DNA of 64,000 bases from Halomonas sp. (GTDB lineage Bacteria; Pseudomonadota; Gammaproteobacteria; Pseudomonadales; Halomonadaceae), in contig NZ_JAFWFN010000026.1 of assembly GCF_017515565.1 (NCBI RefSeq), forward strand, positions 16,126 to 80,125, written 5' to 3'. The notes below the pieces were generated by a model. It had not been told where the DNA came from. It did no database searches and worked only from the letters and a program-made list of their open reading frames with translations. A program made the translations under genes and the position numbers. Every line of letters starts with the position of its first letter. Positions within the stretch are counted from its first letter, which is position 1. Positions 56,781 through 64,000 of this stretch are shown piece after piece.

Positions 56781-58199
56781 CTAGCGAAGTAGCCCCTCTA
56801 AACAGCGGCGCAGCCGCTGAGCTTCACGTGCCAAGGTTTCCCCTGACAGCATGCCTACGCCCATGACCAGCCCAACCCTCTGGTCTGTTTTAGCACATAC
56901 GGGGCTAAGCGGACGCACAATCAAATGCTCTTTCATCAGTGCCTGAGCAAGCGCAACGTCGTTCACGCCGGGTTCAAATTCGATACATAAACTGATTGCA
57001 CTACAAGGTGGCGATACGTGGCGCACCCTAGGCAGTGAACGTAGCTGATCATGCAACACTTGCTGGCGACCCAAATAATCCGGATGAATACGACGACACC
57101 AAGCGTCTAAATCGCCGTCAAAAATAAACTGCGCTAGTACCGCTTGTTCAAGCATACGACCTTCACGGAATAGCTCGCTGCGCAGTCGGTTCATAGGGGC
57201 GGCCAAATGCCGTGGCACGACTAAGTAGCCAAGCCGTAAGCCTGGAAACATCATTTTGGAGAATGAGCCCACCAATAAATGGCGTTCCGAGTGTGGATCA
57301 AACAGCAGATTAGTATGATCGTCGCGGGTGAATTCGTAGTCATCTTCCACCACATAAGTGGGCGATAACGCATCACAGAACTGCTGCTTATGAGCCGCGC
57401 GGGTGGGCACGCTGAGTGGGTAGTGATGAGAGCCGGTCAAATAAGCGAGGGAAATGTTGCCAGCCGCCTTCGGAAAAGCATGCCCCTTATCAGGAAACCA
57501 GGGCACCATCTCAACCGTTAAGCCCGCGGCGGTAAACACATTGCGTGCCCCCCAGTAGCAGGGCGACTCCATCGCCACGGTGTCACCCACATCGGCCAAT
57601 GCCATGGCGCATAGCTCAATGCCGTTATGAGTACCGTCGGTGATGATAATCTGCTCAATATCACAATGAATATTGCGCCAGCGCGCCAGAAATTCACAGA
57701 TTGCGCGCTTAAGCGGCCCATAACCGCCGGTGGAATACGACAGCAACAAGGCATTTTGCGGCACGGTGACACTGGCATAGAGCTGACGCCACTTGCGCAT
57801 TGGAAACTGGGCGATATCCGGTATGCCAGGGACAAAGGCACCACTTTGCACCGTGCTCGCCCCTGGCCAGCGCAACACTTGTTGAGCACGTTTTGAAAGC
57901 TGAACGCTGGATGATGTGGGCGCGACAGATGCCTCTTTCTTACAGCTCCAAGTGCCCTTGCCATGAAACGTCGTCAACAGGCCTTCTTCAATAAGCGACG
58001 CAATGGCAAGAGACAGCGTGTGTCGAGCAACGCCCAACGTTGCTGCTAGCTGCCGGTGTGACGGCAGGCGAGTTTGGTTCGGCCACGCCTGGGTGACCGC
58101 CTGCCTCAAGGCTTGCTCTAACCGCACCTGTTTACTCAAGCGCTCAGGTTGCTGTGCATAGTGTTTTACGAGCTGTTGTAACACGTCCTGGCAAACCAT
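56781..58199 (-). CDS. gabR: MocR/GabR-type regulator (GntR helix-turn-helix fused to aminotransferase-like domain)
   Basis: Regulator of 472 residues. N-terminal GntR-type winged helix (TRLPSHRQLAATLGVARHTLSLAIASLIEEGLL) is joined to a class I aminotransferase-like domain with PLP lysine in GSFSKMMFPGLRLGYLVVP. In Bacillus, GabR of this family binds GABA through PLP and activates gabTD. Here it is divergent from gabD-gabT with a 9-base direct repeat between them, so the same role is strongly suggested. Other MocR proteins sense taurine or ectoine, so the effector is inferred. Confidence 0.87.
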   Translation of the reverse strand: MVCQDVLQQLVKHYAQQPERLSKQVRLEQALRQAVTQAWPNQTRLPSHRQLAATLGVARHTLSLAIASLIEEGLLTTFHGKGTWSCKKEASVAPTSSSVQLSKRAQQVLRWPGASTVQSGAFVPGIPDIAQFPMRKWRQLYASVTVPQNALLLSYSTGGYGPLKRAICEFLARWRNIHCDIEQIIITDGTHNGIELCAMALADVGDTVAMESPCYWGARNVFTAAGLTVEMVPWFPDKGHAFPKAAGNISLAYLTGSHHYPLSVPTRAAHKQQFCDALSPTYVVEDDYEFTRDDHTNLLFDPHSERHLLVGSFSKMMFPGLRLGYLVVPRHLAAPMNRLRSELFREGRMLEQAVLAQFIFDGDLDAWCRRIHPDYLGRQQVLHDQLRSLPRVRHVSPPCSAISLCIEFEPGVNDVALAQALMKEHLIVRPLSPVCAKTDQRVGLVMGVGMLSGETLAREAQRLRRCLEGLLR

Positions 58200-58246
58200 T
58201 CGTATCCTCTTACCGTCACGATACTTCCCGTTTAGTTAGTAAAACA

Positions 58247-58320
58247 GAAAAGTGGTCTGGTTGAACGAAAAAGTGGTGCATTCGCCTGCCAGCACATTAC
58301 TGCTAGTGTGCAGGTAATGT
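58247..58320. promoter_or_regulatory. Direct-repeat operator and inverted repeat in the gabR-gabD region
   Basis: AAAAGTGGT occurs at 58248-58256 and 58269-58277, exactly 21 bases apart (two helical turns), on the same face of the helix, as in known GabR/MocR operators. A perfect inverted repeat ACATTAC (58294-58300) / GTAATGT (58314-58320) follows and ends about 20 bases before the gabD start. Regulator binding is inferred. Confidence 0.65.
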
Positions 58321-58339
58321 TGTAAACCAGGAGAAGATC

Positions 58340-59791
58340 ATGAGCTTTATCGAAAAGTGGTTACACGATGCCGTCCCTGCCCTGGTGGGCGACGAGTGGC
58401 GCAAGGGCCAGCAGACCTTTGCCGTCGATAACCCCGCTACCGGCGAGACGATTGCCCGCGTTGCCGATTTAGGCGCTGATGACGCCCGCGACGCGGTGGC
58501 TGCCGCGTATGCCGCTGGGCCTGCCTGGCGCGCTACGCCAGTAAAACAGCGCTCAGCACTGCTGCGTCGCTGGTTTGAGTTAATCAATGAACACGCCGAC
58601 GACCTAGCCCGCCTGATGACCCTAGAGCAGGGCAAGCCCCTGGCGGAAGCCAAAGGCGAAGTGACTTACGGCGCCTCGTTTATTGAGTTTTTTGCCGAAG
58701 AAGCCAAGCGCATGGCCGGGGAAACCCTGCCCAGCCACGGTGCGGACAAGCGGCTACTGGTACTGCGCGAGCCGGTGGGTGTCGTCGCGGCGATTACCCC
58801 CTGGAACTTCCCGCTGGCAATGATTACCCGCAAGTGCGCTCCGGCCCTGGCCGCGGGCTGCACCGTAGTGATCAAACCTGCCGAAGCCACGCCGTTAACG
58901 GCGCTTGCCGCTGCTTACCTAGCCTTGGAAGCAGGCCTGCCTGCGGGCACCATTAACGTCATTACTGCATCAAAACCGGCAGCAGTGGGCGAAGTGCTCA
59001 CCACGGATTCACGGGTGCGCAAAGTCTCGTTTACCGGCTCGACTCCGGTGGGTAAACACTTGCTTGCCCAGTGCGCCAGCACGGTGAAGAAAACCGCTAT
59101 GGAACTGGGCGGCAACGCGCCTTTTATCGTTTTTGACGATGCCGATGTGGACGCCGCTGTAAACGGTGCCATTGCCTCCAAATTCCGCAACGCCGGGCAA
59201 ACCTGCGTGTGTACCAACCGCTTCCTGGTGCAGGACGGCGTTTACGATGCGTTCGTCAGCAAGCTCACCGAGCGCGTTAGCGCGCTGAAGGTAGGCGATG
59301 GTTTAACACAAGACAGCACCATTGGCCCGCTGATTAACCAAGCGGCGGTGGAGAAAGTGCAGCGCCATGTAGATGACGCAGTGAATCAAGGCGCGCGGCT
59401 ACTCTGCGGCGGCAAGCCCCACGCCGCAGGTGAGCGCTTCTTCACGCCCACGGTGCTTGCAGATGTCACCACCAAGATGGCGGTGGCCGATGAAGAGACC
59501 TTCGGCCCAGTCGCTCCCGTATTCCGTTTCCATCGTGATGAAGAGGCGATTGAAATGGCCAACGATACGCCGTTTGGCCTAGCGGCCTACTTCTACGCCA
59601 CGGATTATCGCCGCATCTGGCGCACCATGGAGCAGTTGGAGTACGGCATGGTCGGCGTCAATGAAGGGTTGATCTCCACCGAGCTTGCGCCCTTTGGCGG
59701 TGTGAAAGAGTCCGGGTTGGGCCGTGAAGGTTCTCACCACGGGTTGGATGAGTTTACTGAGCTGAAATACGTCTGCGTTGGCGGTTTATAA
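58340..59791 (+). CDS. gabD: Succinate-semialdehyde dehydrogenase GabD
   Basis: NAD(P)-dependent aldehyde dehydrogenase of 483 residues that oxidises succinate semialdehyde, the second step of GABA breakdown, to succinate. Cofactor-site segment VAAITPWNFPLAMITRKCAPALAAGC, catalytic glutamate in MELGGNAPF and catalytic cysteine in NAGQTCVCTNRF are present. CAGGAGAAG precedes the ATG. It lies 8 bases before gabT in a two-gene operon. Confidence 0.94.
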   Translation: MSFIEKWLHDAVPALVGDEWRKGQQTFAVDNPATGETIARVADLGADDARDAVAAAYAAGPAWRATPVKQRSALLRRWFELINEHADDLARLMTLEQGKPLAEAKGEVTYGASFIEFFAEEAKRMAGETLPSHGADKRLLVLREPVGVVAAITPWNFPLAMITRKCAPALAAGCTVVIKPAEATPLTALAAAYLALEAGLPAGTINVITASKPAAVGEVLTTDSRVRKVSFTGSTPVGKHLLAQCASTVKKTAMELGGNAPFIVFDDADVDAAVNGAIASKFRNAGQTCVCTNRFLVQDGVYDAFVSKLTERVSALKVGDGLTQDSTIGPLINQAAVEKVQRHVDDAVNQGARLLCGGKPHAAGERFFTPTVLADVTTKMAVADEETFGPVAPVFRFHRDEEAIEMANDTPFGLAAYFYATDYRRIWRTMEQLEYGMVGVNEGLISTELAPFGGVKESGLGREGSHHGLDEFTELKYVCVGGL

Positions 59792-59799
59792 AGAGAACG

Positions 59800-61074
59800 A
59801 TGATGACTAACCAAGAATTGAATGACCTGAAAATCCGTTATGTAGCCAACGGTGCCGCCACGCCGACCACTCAGTTTGCCGAGCGTGCTGAAAACGCCGA
59901 GCTATGGGACGCCGACGGCAATCGCTGGATCGATTTCGCCGGCGGTATTGGCGTATTGAACCTGGGCCACCGCCACCCGAAAATCGTTGCTGCCGTCGAA
60001 GCGCAGCTTAAAAAAGTCATGCACACCAGTGCGGCGGTGATCTCCTACGCGCCCTACGTGCAGCTGTGCCAAAAGCTCTGCGAACTAAGCCCGGTGCGCG
60101 GCCCAGAGCGCAAAGCGATGCTGGTCAATACCGGTGCCGAAGCGCTGGAAAACGCCGTGAAGATTGCCCGCGCCGCCACTGGCCGCACCGGCATCATTAC
60201 GTTTGATGGTGCCTTCCACGGCCGCACCATGATGACCTTAGCCATGACCGGCAAGGTGCTGCCCTACAAGAACGACTTCGGCCCGATGCCGGGTGATGTC
60301 TTCCGCGCACCGTTCCCGAACCCCTTGCACGGCATCAGCGAAGAAGCCTCGCTGAACGCCATTCGCACGCTGTTCAAGACCGATATTGCCCCGCACCGCA
60401 CGGCGGCCATCGTGATTGAGCCGGTACAGGGCGAAGGCGGTTTCTACATTGCCTCACCGGACTACCTCAAAGCGCTGCGCGCACTGTGCGACGAGCACGG
60501 CATTCTGCTGATCGCCGACGAAGTGCAGTCTGGCTTTGCCCGTACCGGCAAGCTGTTTGCGCTGGAACACAGCGGCATTGAGGCGGACATCCTCACCACC
60601 GCCAAGAGCCTCGCTAACGGCATGCCGCTCTCTGCGGTGGTCGGCACCGCTAAGGTGATGGACGCTTCCGGCCCCAACTCCCTGGGCGGCACCTACAGCG
60701 GCAACCCGCTCTCCTGCGCCGCGGCGCTGGCGGTGATTGAGGTGATCGAAGAAGAGAACATCCTGGCGCGCAGCGAGCAGATGGGCAAAATGCTGGCCGA
60801 ACGTTTCGCCGTATGGGAAGAGCGCTTCCCTGCCGTAGCCCACGGTCGCCAGCTCGGCGCCATGGCCGCGTTCGAACTGCTCAATAGCGAAGGCAAGCCG
60901 GATACTCAGATGACCGGAGCGCTGTGCGCCAAAGCCCGCGAGAACGGCCTGATCCTGCTTTCTTGTGGTTTCTACGGCAACAGCATTCGGATTCTGGTGC
61001 CGCTGACGGTGTCGTCTGCGGTGTTGGAGGAAGGGTTGAGTATTATTGAGCAGTCGTTGGAAGCGCTTAGTTAA
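59800..61074 (+). CDS. gabT: 4-aminobutyrate aminotransferase GabT
   Basis: Class III PLP transaminase of 424 residues moving the amino group of GABA to 2-oxoglutarate. Motifs: FAGGIGVLNLGHRHPK, FDGAFHGRTMMTLAMTGK, VIEPVQGEGGFY, LIADEVQSGFARTGK, and the PLP-lysine stretch ILTTAKSLANGMPLSAVVG. Starts at one of two adjacent ATGs (59800 or 59803). Ends with a strong terminator, after which base composition changes. Confidence 0.95.
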   Translation: MMTNQELNDLKIRYVANGAATPTTQFAERAENAELWDADGNRWIDFAGGIGVLNLGHRHPKIVAAVEAQLKKVMHTSAAVISYAPYVQLCQKLCELSPVRGPERKAMLVNTGAEALENAVKIARAATGRTGIITFDGAFHGRTMMTLAMTGKVLPYKNDFGPMPGDVFRAPFPNPLHGISEEASLNAIRTLFKTDIAPHRTAAIVIEPVQGEGGFYIASPDYLKALRALCDEHGILLIADEVQSGFARTGKLFALEHSGIEADILTTAKSLANGMPLSAVVGTAKVMDASGPNSLGGTYSGNPLSCAAALAVIEVIEEENILARSEQMGKMLAERFAVWEERFPAVAHGRQLGAMAAFELLNSEGKPDTQMTGALCAKARENGLILLSCGFYGNSIRILVPLTVSSAVLEEGLSIIEQSLEALS

Positions 61075-61096
61075 TATCGTTTAGGTAGTACTAAGC

Positions 61097-61145
61097 CCGC
61101 CCATCGTTAGGCAGCGTAAGCTGTTGGCGATGGGCGGTTTTTTTT
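61097..61145 (+). terminator. Intrinsic terminator of the gabDT operon
   Basis: Long stem CCGCCCATCG / CGATGGGCGG with an inner CAGC / GCTG hairpin, followed by eight T. Confidence 0.93.
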
Positions 61146-61386
61146 GTGGGTGTTGAAAGCCTTTGGCTGAGATTGTCGGTTGCTATCGGTGCCGTATGCT
61201 AAGCTGGGTTTGGTGCGATAAATGCCCAAAGAAAACTTTTCGACAAATACAGCAGAAGCGCGAGTTTTGGATATGCAGGATTGTAAATATAAGAGACAAA
61301 TATTTGGGAGAATATGGCAGGCTGTGTTTTTCGGACAATCATGCCAGCGCGATCATCCAGTCATAGAACGCGCTGTCTAATACATG

Positions 61387-63034
61387 TTATGAGTAAAATT
61401 GATCACGAGTAAGGATAGGAAATGGCCCAAAAATTATTTTTAGATGCGCTTATTGGTAGGGATGACTTTGAGGTTCAAGATCAAGCTCACAATTCACAAG
61501 GTCCACATAAAACTACACTTAGTTACGGTGACTTTGAAATTCCGGGATTCTTCTTTTCTTCATTGAGGAAGCCTGATTTCCAGCGTGAAACAAACGAATG
61601 GGATGCTGAGAAGGTTAAGGATCTTGTTGAAAGTTTCTTAGATGGTGATTTGGTTCCAGCAATTATTCTATGGAAGTATGCTGACAGCTATACATTTGTG
61701 ATTGATGGAGCGCATAGAATTAGCGCAATTGCGGCATGGGTAAATGATGATTACGGTGATGGTAAAATTTCTAGAAAATTTTTCGATAATGCGATACCTG
61801 AGCAACAATTAGAGACCGCAAAGAAAGCTCGTCAAATCATTAATCAAGATATTGGTTCATATAAAGACTTCAAAGACACATTATTTGAACCAGAAATTGC
61901 TGCAGAGCATGTAAAGAAAAGGCTTAAGAACTTCGGTACAAGAGCTCTCCAGCTGCAATGGGTTGATGGAGATTCAAAAAAGGCTGAAAGTAGCTTTTTT
62001 AAAATTAATCAGAAATCAACGCCTATCAGTGATACAGAAATAGCAATATTGGAAGCTAGGAGAATGCCAGCGGGGTTATGCTCAAGAGCCATTTTGCGTG
62101 GCGGCCAAGGCTATAAATATTGGAATGTATTTAAGCCAGAATTATCTGAAAAAATTCAAAGTGAAGCAGAAACAATCAATGATTTAATTTTTAAGCCAGA
62201 ACTAATTACTCCTATAAAAACATTGGATCTACCTTTGGGTGGCAAAAATCACGCAAGCAATTCATTGGCTATGGTTTTTGAATTAGTAAAAATGCTCGGT
62301 GCTAATGCAAAGGATGAAGATACAAGTGGAGAGGAAACTCTTAAGGCGCTTTCCGGAATAAGAAAGTCACTTCAAAGAGTTAATGATATTCACCCTTCTT
62401 CGCTAGGTCTTCACCCAGCAATTTATATTTACAGCCAATCTGGTAATTTCAGGGTTAGTTGTTTTCATGCAGTAATTGTTTTCACTAAAGAATTAGTGGC
62501 TTCAAAAAAGCTGGATGTTTTTACTAAACATAGACAAGCATTTGAAAACACCATAATAAAATCAGACATGGTGATTCAACAGATTGTCAGAAAAGCTAGG
62601 CAAGCTAATAAAGCTGTAGTGCCTCTAGTTAGTTTTTTTCATGCCATTCTTGAAAAGCTCACCTTGCAAACTAACGCAGATGATGTTTTGAACGAATTAA
62701 GCAAGACTAATGAGTTTTCATACATTAACTTGGATGAAGTGAGCCATTCGGCAACAATTACATCATCGTTTTCGAAATCAACTAAAAGCGCAGCATATAT
62801 ATCTGAGGCTATAGTTAACGCACCAAAGTGCAAAATCTGTGGCGGTATTCTCCATAATAAATCGACCTCTATTGATCATAAGGTTCGTAAAGAAGATGGA
62901 GGTAATGGTTGTGTGAGTAATGCACAGCTATCTCATCCGTATTGTAATAGCACTTATAAGAACTAAAGCTTATAACAAAGCGCTGCTACGGAAAGCTTGG
63001 TCGCTGTACTCCCAAGTTGCTACAGAGCGCGGCG
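61387..63034 (+). mobile_element. Single integron-type gene cassette (nuclease gene plus attC), no integrase in the window
   Basis: The gene at 61422-62966 is tightly framed in the way of an integron cassette. It begins 36 bases after a G/TTATGA boundary (61386-61392). Its stop lies 3 bases before an attC-like site ending in G/TTAGGC (63034-63040). The cassette would run from one cut point to the other. Base use inside is visibly more AT-rich than the flanks. The left flank shows CAGCGCG-N17-CGCGCTG (61331-61372 area) but no convincing attC, so this may be an insertion at a secondary GTT site. No intI gene is present within the window. Confidence 0.7.
61422..62966 (+). CDS. DUF262-like/HNH nuclease protein, candidate anti-phage effector
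   Basis: Protein of 514 residues. The N-terminal part has the DUF262/ParB-like hallmarks: PDFQRETNEW at 51-60, VIDGAHRISAIAAW around 92-106 (the DGxxR nucleotide-handling motif), and FFKINQKSTPISDTEIAIL near 197-215. The C-terminal 45 residues form an HNH endonuclease with a zinc-like CKIC pair (470, 473), IDH (H486), N500 and SHPYCN (H505, C508). The same two modules build GmrSD type IV restriction enzymes and SspE, which attack modified or phage DNA. The ATG follows AAGGATAGGAA. The gene is AT-rich unlike its neighbours, a sign of transfer. The target is unknown. Confidence 0.82.
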   Translation: MAQKLFLDALIGRDDFEVQDQAHNSQGPHKTTLSYGDFEIPGFFFSSLRKPDFQRETNEWDAEKVKDLVESFLDGDLVPAIILWKYADSYTFVIDGAHRISAIAAWVNDDYGDGKISRKFFDNAIPEQQLETAKKARQIINQDIGSYKDFKDTLFEPEIAAEHVKKRLKNFGTRALQLQWVDGDSKKAESSFFKINQKSTPISDTEIAILEARRMPAGLCSRAILRGGQGYKYWNVFKPELSEKIQSEAETINDLIFKPELITPIKTLDLPLGGKNHASNSLAMVFELVKMLGANAKDEDTSGEETLKALSGIRKSLQRVNDIHPSSLGLHPAIYIYSQSGNFRVSCFHAVIVFTKELVASKKLDVFTKHRQAFENTIIKSDMVIQQIVRKARQANKAVVPLVSFFHAILEKLTLQTNADDVLNELSKTNEFSYINLDEVSHSATITSSFSKSTKSAAYISEAIVNAPKCKICGGILHNKSTSIDHKVRKEDGGNGCVSNAQLSHPYCNSTYKN

Positions 63035-63040
63035 TTAGGC
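62970..63040 (+). other. attC-like recombination site
   Basis: The 71-base imperfect dyad starts TTATAAC-AAA-GCGCT and ends AGCGC-GGC-GTTAGGC. The outer arms pair as TTATAAC/GTTAGGC and GCGCT/AGCGC, with unpaired spacer bases. The next arm pairs as GCTACGG with GCTACAG after a one-base offset. The tip is CTTGG (62996-63000) / CCAAG (63011-63015). This is the folded R''-L''-L'-R' layout of attC sites, resembling Vibrio-type repeats. Confidence 0.75.
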
Positions 63041-63248
63041 ACTTACCTGTTAACTGAGTAAGTAAATGTCGGTCGTTCCACAAATGAGACGTATGAGAGA
63101 TATCGATTGGCTGCATGACTGAAAAAGTTCGACAAGAAAGTCAGTAACGTGGCGAATAATGGGCTCCTTCTCATGGCGCATATGTTATGCCGTGCTGTTC
63201 CCTCGATGTGGTTGGGCCCTCTACTGACAAGCTAGCTAAGCACAACAG
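63041..63248. other. Unassigned 208-base segment between the attC-like site and the photolyase gene
   Basis: No gene longer than 18 codons starts here on the plus strand after the site (an ATG at 63067 opens a frame closed by TGA). A second GTTATGC heptamer lies at about 63187, but no matching left arm was found. It may be the remains of another cassette or the original chromosomal flank. Confidence 0.4.
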
Positions 63249-64000
63249 CTACATATCCCCCAACCCGCCCTCATCAAACAGCGAAAGCTGCTGACGATTG
63301 TCGGCCTTCGCTTTTTTAGCCCGCCGAGCAGGCGGCCGCCTCTGGCTAGCCAGCTTATCCACAATCGCTTGGCTTGATACCCTTGCTTCTGGCGTGCGGC
63401 GCAGCTCATACAACATCTTCTTCCAGTGGCGCGCCTCGGCTTCAAAATCGTTGGGGATGGGGTAGTCGATGCCGGGCTGGAAGCCGAAGCGTTTTTGCAG
63501 GCTTTCCGGCAGCGTCCAGGGTTTGGCGCGCCATTCCATGGGTAGGGGCGAAAGCTCTGGCACCCAGCGGGCGATGAACTCGCCGGTGGGGTCGTTATCT
63601 TCTGCTTGTTTAATCGGGTTATACACCCGCAGCGCGTTAGTGCCGGTGGCGCCTGCTTGCATCTGCACCTGGGGGTAGTGAATGCCCGGTTCATAATCAG
63701 TAAACAGCCGCGCTAAGTGCAATGCTGGCTCGTACCAGTGCAGCCCAAGGCCAAAGGTGGCGTGGGAGAGCAACATCGCGCGCATGCGAAAGTTGATCCA
63801 GCCGGTGGCGGTCAGGCTGCGCATGCAGGCATCCACCAGCGGCACGCCGGTTTGGCCACGTTTCCAAGCGATAAGGTTGGGATGCTCGGGGTCGCGTTCA
63901 CGTAGGCCGCGTAGCGCCGGGTGCAGCGTTTGCGACTCTATGCTCGGCTCACTTTCAAGCTTTTGAATAAAGTGGCAGTGCCAGTAAAGCCGTGAGGTAA
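63249..64000 (-). CDS. Cryptochrome/photolyase-family protein, 5' part beyond the window edge
   Basis: The C-terminal 250 residues of a FAD-binding photolyase-like protein; the frame is open to base 64000. FAD-domain motifs are clear: SRLYWHCHFIQKLESEP, WKRGQTGVPLVDACMRSLTATGWINFRMRAMLLSHATFGL, and YNPIKQAEDNDPTGEFIARWVPEL. The tail is basic (RRPPARRAKKAKADNR) and ends LFDEGGLGDM. It is either a DNA photolyase or a cryptochrome-like photoreceptor; the N-terminal antenna domain would decide and is not in view. Confidence 0.88.
   Translation of the reverse strand, partial: TSRLYWHCHFIQKLESEPSIESQTLHPALRGLRERDPEHPNLIAWKRGQTGVPLVDACMRSLTATGWINFRMRAMLLSHATFGLGLHWYEPALHLARLFTDYEPGIHYPQVQMQAGATGTNALRVYNPIKQAEDNDPTGEFIARWVPELSPLPMEWRAKPWTLPESLQKRFGFQPGIDYPIPNDFEAEARHWKKMLYELRRTPEARVSSQAIVDKLASQRRPPARRAKKAKADNRQQLSLFDEGGLGDM

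Noticed and set aside
61163-61366. 67-codon open frame with two CxxC-like pairs between gabT and the nuclease gene
   Set aside because: Starts at TTG without a ribosome-binding site, inside the downstream flank of a strong terminator, and resembles no family; most likely chance.
63181-63193. Second GTTATGC heptamer as the end of another attC
   Set aside because: No complementary left arm was found within 140 bases, so a second site is not supported.

Overview
The window looks like a chromosomal stretch of a halophilic gammaproteobacterium of the Halomonas/Vreelandella type. This is an inference from gene content and protein style: PQQ-dependent alcohol oxidation, TRAP transport, GABA catabolism, type IV pili and moderately high G+C. 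No rRNA, tRNA, CRISPR array, phage or transposase gene was seen. Both edges cut genes: metY at the left and a photolyase/cryptochrome-like gene at the right.

Region 1 (1-3.3 kb) holds the end of O-acetylhomoserine sulfhydrylase and a ureohydrolase (agmatinase/guanidinobutyrase type) divergent from its likely LysR regulator. Region 2 (3.4-20.4 kb) is a complete PQQ/quinoprotein island. A LuxR-type response regulator faces a seven-gene minus-strand operon: cytochrome c550, fused SoxYZ-like carrier, zinc metallohydrolase, S9 peptidase, ErcA-type Fe-alcohol dehydrogenase, hybrid sensor kinase and pqqF. Divergent from it are the quinoprotein alcohol dehydrogenase, an exported pentapeptide-repeat protein and a CxxxCW rhodanese-like protein. 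Facing these is pqqABCDE, including the tiny pqqA. Together the genes make PQQ, use it in a periplasmic alcohol dehydrogenase, pass electrons to a cytochrome c and sense the substrate.

Region 3 (20.7-26.6 kb) is a minor-pilin operon (fimT-pilV-pilW-pilX-pilY1). Region 4 (27-31.4 kb) has katG, with an OxyR-like site upstream, and a Tat-exported PhoX-like protein. Region 5 (31.4-38.2 kb) pairs 5-oxoprolinase pxpABC with a divergent LysR-TRAP transporter set, probably for 5-oxoproline uptake and use; a ChaC enzyme that makes 5-oxoproline lies further on at 47 kb. Region 6 (38.2-45.7 kb) carries two divergent c-di-GMP enzymes, a HAD phosphatase, a small decay zone with remnants of a TSUP transporter and a GGDEF gene, and dadA under a tandem glycine riboswitch. 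Region 7 (45.8-56.7 kb) is mixed housekeeping: DMT transporter, chaC, HDAC-like, CbiX-like, ybiT, tspO, nemA and a lytic transglycosylase. It also has two damaged genes: a ZipA-like gene with an in-frame amber codon and a chemoreceptor with a frameshift. Region 8 (56.8-61.1 kb) is a MocR/GabR-type regulator divergent from gabD-gabT.

Region 9 (61.1-63.2 kb) is the most unusual. A visibly AT-rich gene for a DUF262-like plus HNH nuclease, resembling GmrSD/SspE-type anti-phage effectors, is packed tightly between a GTT-type boundary and a convincing attC-like stem-loop site. It has the architecture of a single integron gene cassette inserted between gabT and the photolyase gene, with no integrase in view.
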